From positions 1-7,767 of the forward strand of contig JAYPBC010000051.1 in NCBI GenBank assembly GCA_038124025.1: DNA of 7,767 nt. Reading direction: 5' to 3'. Every line of letters begins with the position of its first letter. Position 1 is the first letter of the stretch. Of this stretch, positions 6,760 through 7,767 are shown piece by piece. The stretch is from UBA1275 sp038124025. Its GTDB lineage: Bacteria > Bacteroidota > Rhodothermia > Balneolales > Balneolaceae. The notes beneath the pieces were generated by a model. That model did no database searches. It was not told the origin of the DNA and saw only the letters and a program-made list of their open reading frames with translations. The position numbers were made by a program, and so were the translations under genes.

Positions 6760-7392
6760 CTATCCTAATTGCCCTTTTAATTCGCTCATAACGTACAGCA
6801 TTTCAATGGCTATTTGTTCACTTCGTTGGTCATAGGTAGCCGATTCCATAGGTGTTCCGTCGGATATTTTAGGATCTTCATAGGTAACGGCATGCCGGGA
6901 ACTTGCACCTACTACAATAGGGCATGCATCATCCGCTTCTGAGCAGGTCATAACAGCTATGAAGTGATCCTTAGGATTTGGTGGCTGGTTATACACCTTT
7001 GAAAAGCATCGTTCGGGTGGGTGTTCGGTTGAATACCGGACTAAATAAACCGGATTGTATTCGGCGCTGTTGGTCTCCAAGCTTACTTTAAATCCTGCGC
7101 GACTTAGAGTCGCAATCGTGTTAGGATGCATTGCCGTGGCATGTGTCCCGCCAGAGTAACACTCTATCAAGGGTAACTCTAGATGCTTCGTCATTGCCTT
7201 CGACCATATATGGGCAAGGTGACTGCGGCGTGAATTGTGCGTACAAATGAAATTCAAACGAGGTGTTTTTTTCGCAGCTATTTCGGTTGCAATATCTTTT
7301 GCAAGGGGAGACAGAAGCTCTTTACGGCTCATTGGTAAATCGTCAATTTTTGAACTGCAGTTTTTAATATAGTTAGTCAATTTTGGAAGCAC
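6760..7392 (-). CDS. Thioredoxin-type arsenate reductase / low-molecular-weight protein tyrosine phosphatase
   Basis: This is a 210-residue cytoplasmic protein of the LMW-PTP/ArsC fold. The P-loop is CTHNSRRS (50-57), a C-x5-R-S signature with C50 as nucleophile and R56 as phosphate or arsenate ligand. A second pair, C150 and C157 in MTCSEADDACPI, has the spacing of Cys82 and Cys89 in staphylococcal ArsC, so all three redox cysteines of thioredoxin-coupled arsenate reductase are present. D173 in YEDP fits the general acid. About 45 residues precede the P-loop. This extension (LPKLTNYI...) resembles Bacteroidota-type homologues, which supports the GTG start at 7392 rather than the ATG at 7332. 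An in-frame TAG lies upstream and no ribosome site is evident. It has no arsR, arsenite exporter or other ars neighbour, so its physiological substrate, arsenate or phosphotyrosine, remains open. It converges with the protease across 56 bp. Confidence 0.88.
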   Translation of the reverse strand: MLPKLTNYIKNCSSKIDDLPMSRKELLSPLAKDIATEIAAKKTPRLNFICTHNSRRSHLAHIWSKAMTKHLELPLIECYSGGTHATAMHPNTIATLSRAGFKVSLETNSAEYNPVYLVRYSTEHPPERCFSKVYNQPPNPKDHFIAVMTCSEADDACPIVVGASSRHAVTYEDPKISDGTPMESATYDQRSEQIAIEMLYVMSELKGQLG

Positions 7393-7558
7393 GGTAGTTG
7401 AAGGAATAGGGTTAAGGTTCTACTTGGCCGGTCTAGTCAGCGATCCTAGACTATTAAAAACTAGGTATTGATTGACTATTCTCTGGTTGATGATGTTTTG
7501 ACTTTAAATATACGGAAGCGAAGGATTTAGTATTTAAAGCCATTATTAAATGATTATT
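7393..7558. other. Upstream spacer of the phosphatase, no gene seen
   Basis: This 166-bp stretch must contain the promoter of the minus-strand phosphatase gene. I could not recognise a convincing promoter. A small dyad GTCTAG/CTAGAC (7431-7436 and 7446-7451) has a 9-nt loop and no T-run, so it is not a terminator. It could be an operator half-site pair, but 6-bp stems are common by chance. Confidence 0.4.
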
Positions 7559-7767
7559 TCAACAAGTAAGCACAAAGAAGATGTAACTAGTTTTATGAAT
7601 AAAGAGCAAGACAAAGAAAAGTATAGCAGGAATCAGCTTCATCCAAAACATCCACCTCCAAATGGTAAATCCCAGTCAAAATTCAGCTTGGGTAGAACCC
7701 GCAATTTCACTAATATAGGCCGTTGAGAGTACCAAAGCTGCGCCCACAGCTAGTCCACCAATAATAC
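7559..7767 (-). pseudogene. Decayed second sugar porter MFS gene, partial at window edge
   Basis: One minus-strand frame enters from the window end at 7765. It reads IIGGLAVGAALVLSTAYISEIAG, clearly helix 4 and the start of the following loop of a sugar porter, then meets an in-frame TGA at 7676-7678. Directly after the stop, in the same frame, WRWMFWMKLIPAILFFVLLF is the start of helix 6 of the same family. The next residues, where PESPRWL is expected, have lost similarity, and the frame ends with TGA at 7559-7561. In the intact porter at 641-2020, 38 residues separate SEIA from WRWM. Here only 13 codons including the stop do, so about 25 codons covering helix 5 are gone. It is a broken gene, not a shorter functional one. 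The 5' part lies outside the window. It is not an obvious copy of the left-hand porter, since helix 4 differs at several positions. Confidence 0.8.

Noticed and set aside
6727..6766. AGGAT...ATCCT pairing as a terminator in the protease/phosphatase convergent spacer
   Set aside because: The stem is 5 bp with a loop of about 30 nt and no T-run. It is not credible as an intrinsic terminator.
7431..7451. GTCTAG/CTAGAC inverted repeat as a terminator for the porter remnant
   Set aside because: The stem is only 6 bp and no T-run follows on the minus strand.
7454..7543. Short minus-strand frame of 29 codons between the porter remnant and the phosphatase
   Set aside because: It has no ribosome site, no recognisable motif and a composition typical of spacer.
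1..7767. CRISPR array, insertion sequence, prophage, toxin-antitoxin or defence system
   Set aside because: No regularly spaced repeats, transposase or integrase motifs, terminal inverted repeats or defence-associated domains were found on either strand. The tRNA could be an integration site, but no att duplicate of its 3' end was seen in the window.

Overview
The window looks like accessory chromosome from a moderately AT-rich bacterium of the Bacteroidota/Balneolota-type (FCB) assemblage. This placement is an inference. It rests on a secreted tricorn-like S41 peptidase whose N-terminus is typical of that group, an arsenate-reductase-like phosphatase with the N-terminal extension common there, a tRNA gene without an encoded CCA end, and the lack of clear Shine-Dalgarno sites before most genes. 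No rRNA or phylogenetic marker is present to settle it.

Layout, left to right. A tRNA-Asn(GTT) gene opens the window and is followed by a strong intrinsic terminator. Next comes a scar of about 500 bp holding two decayed genes whose missing 5' ends face each other. One is a minus-strand C-terminal fragment with a beta-sandwich look (217-396). The other is a plus-strand fragment of the C-terminal domain of a family GH32 glycosidase of the sucrase/fructanase type (about 391-627). An intact sugar-porter MFS transporter (641-2020) starts 13 nt after the GH32 stop, behind the clearest ribosome binding site in the window. It converges with a minus-strand polytopic membrane protein resembling DUF4153 (2047-3183). 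A 277-bp divergent intergenic region with several repeated or palindromic elements separates that gene from a complete secreted tricorn-like serine protease (3461-6703). The protease converges with a thioredoxin-type arsenate reductase/LMW protein tyrosine phosphatase (6760-7392, minus). The right end holds the decayed remains of a second sugar porter (minus strand, 7559-7765, running off the window).

How the genes fit together. The GH32 fragment plus transporter was probably a sucrose/fructan uptake-and-hydrolysis operon. The hydrolase and the original promoter side appear to have been lost by a deletion, leaving the transporter apparently intact but orphaned. The protease, the membrane protein and the phosphatase show no obvious functional link to sugar use or to each other. 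I see no CRISPR array, transposase, phage gene, toxin-antitoxin pair or defence system. The main unusual signal is the reductive scarring of sugar-utilisation genes at both ends, plus an uncharacterised repeat/hairpin set around the protease gene.
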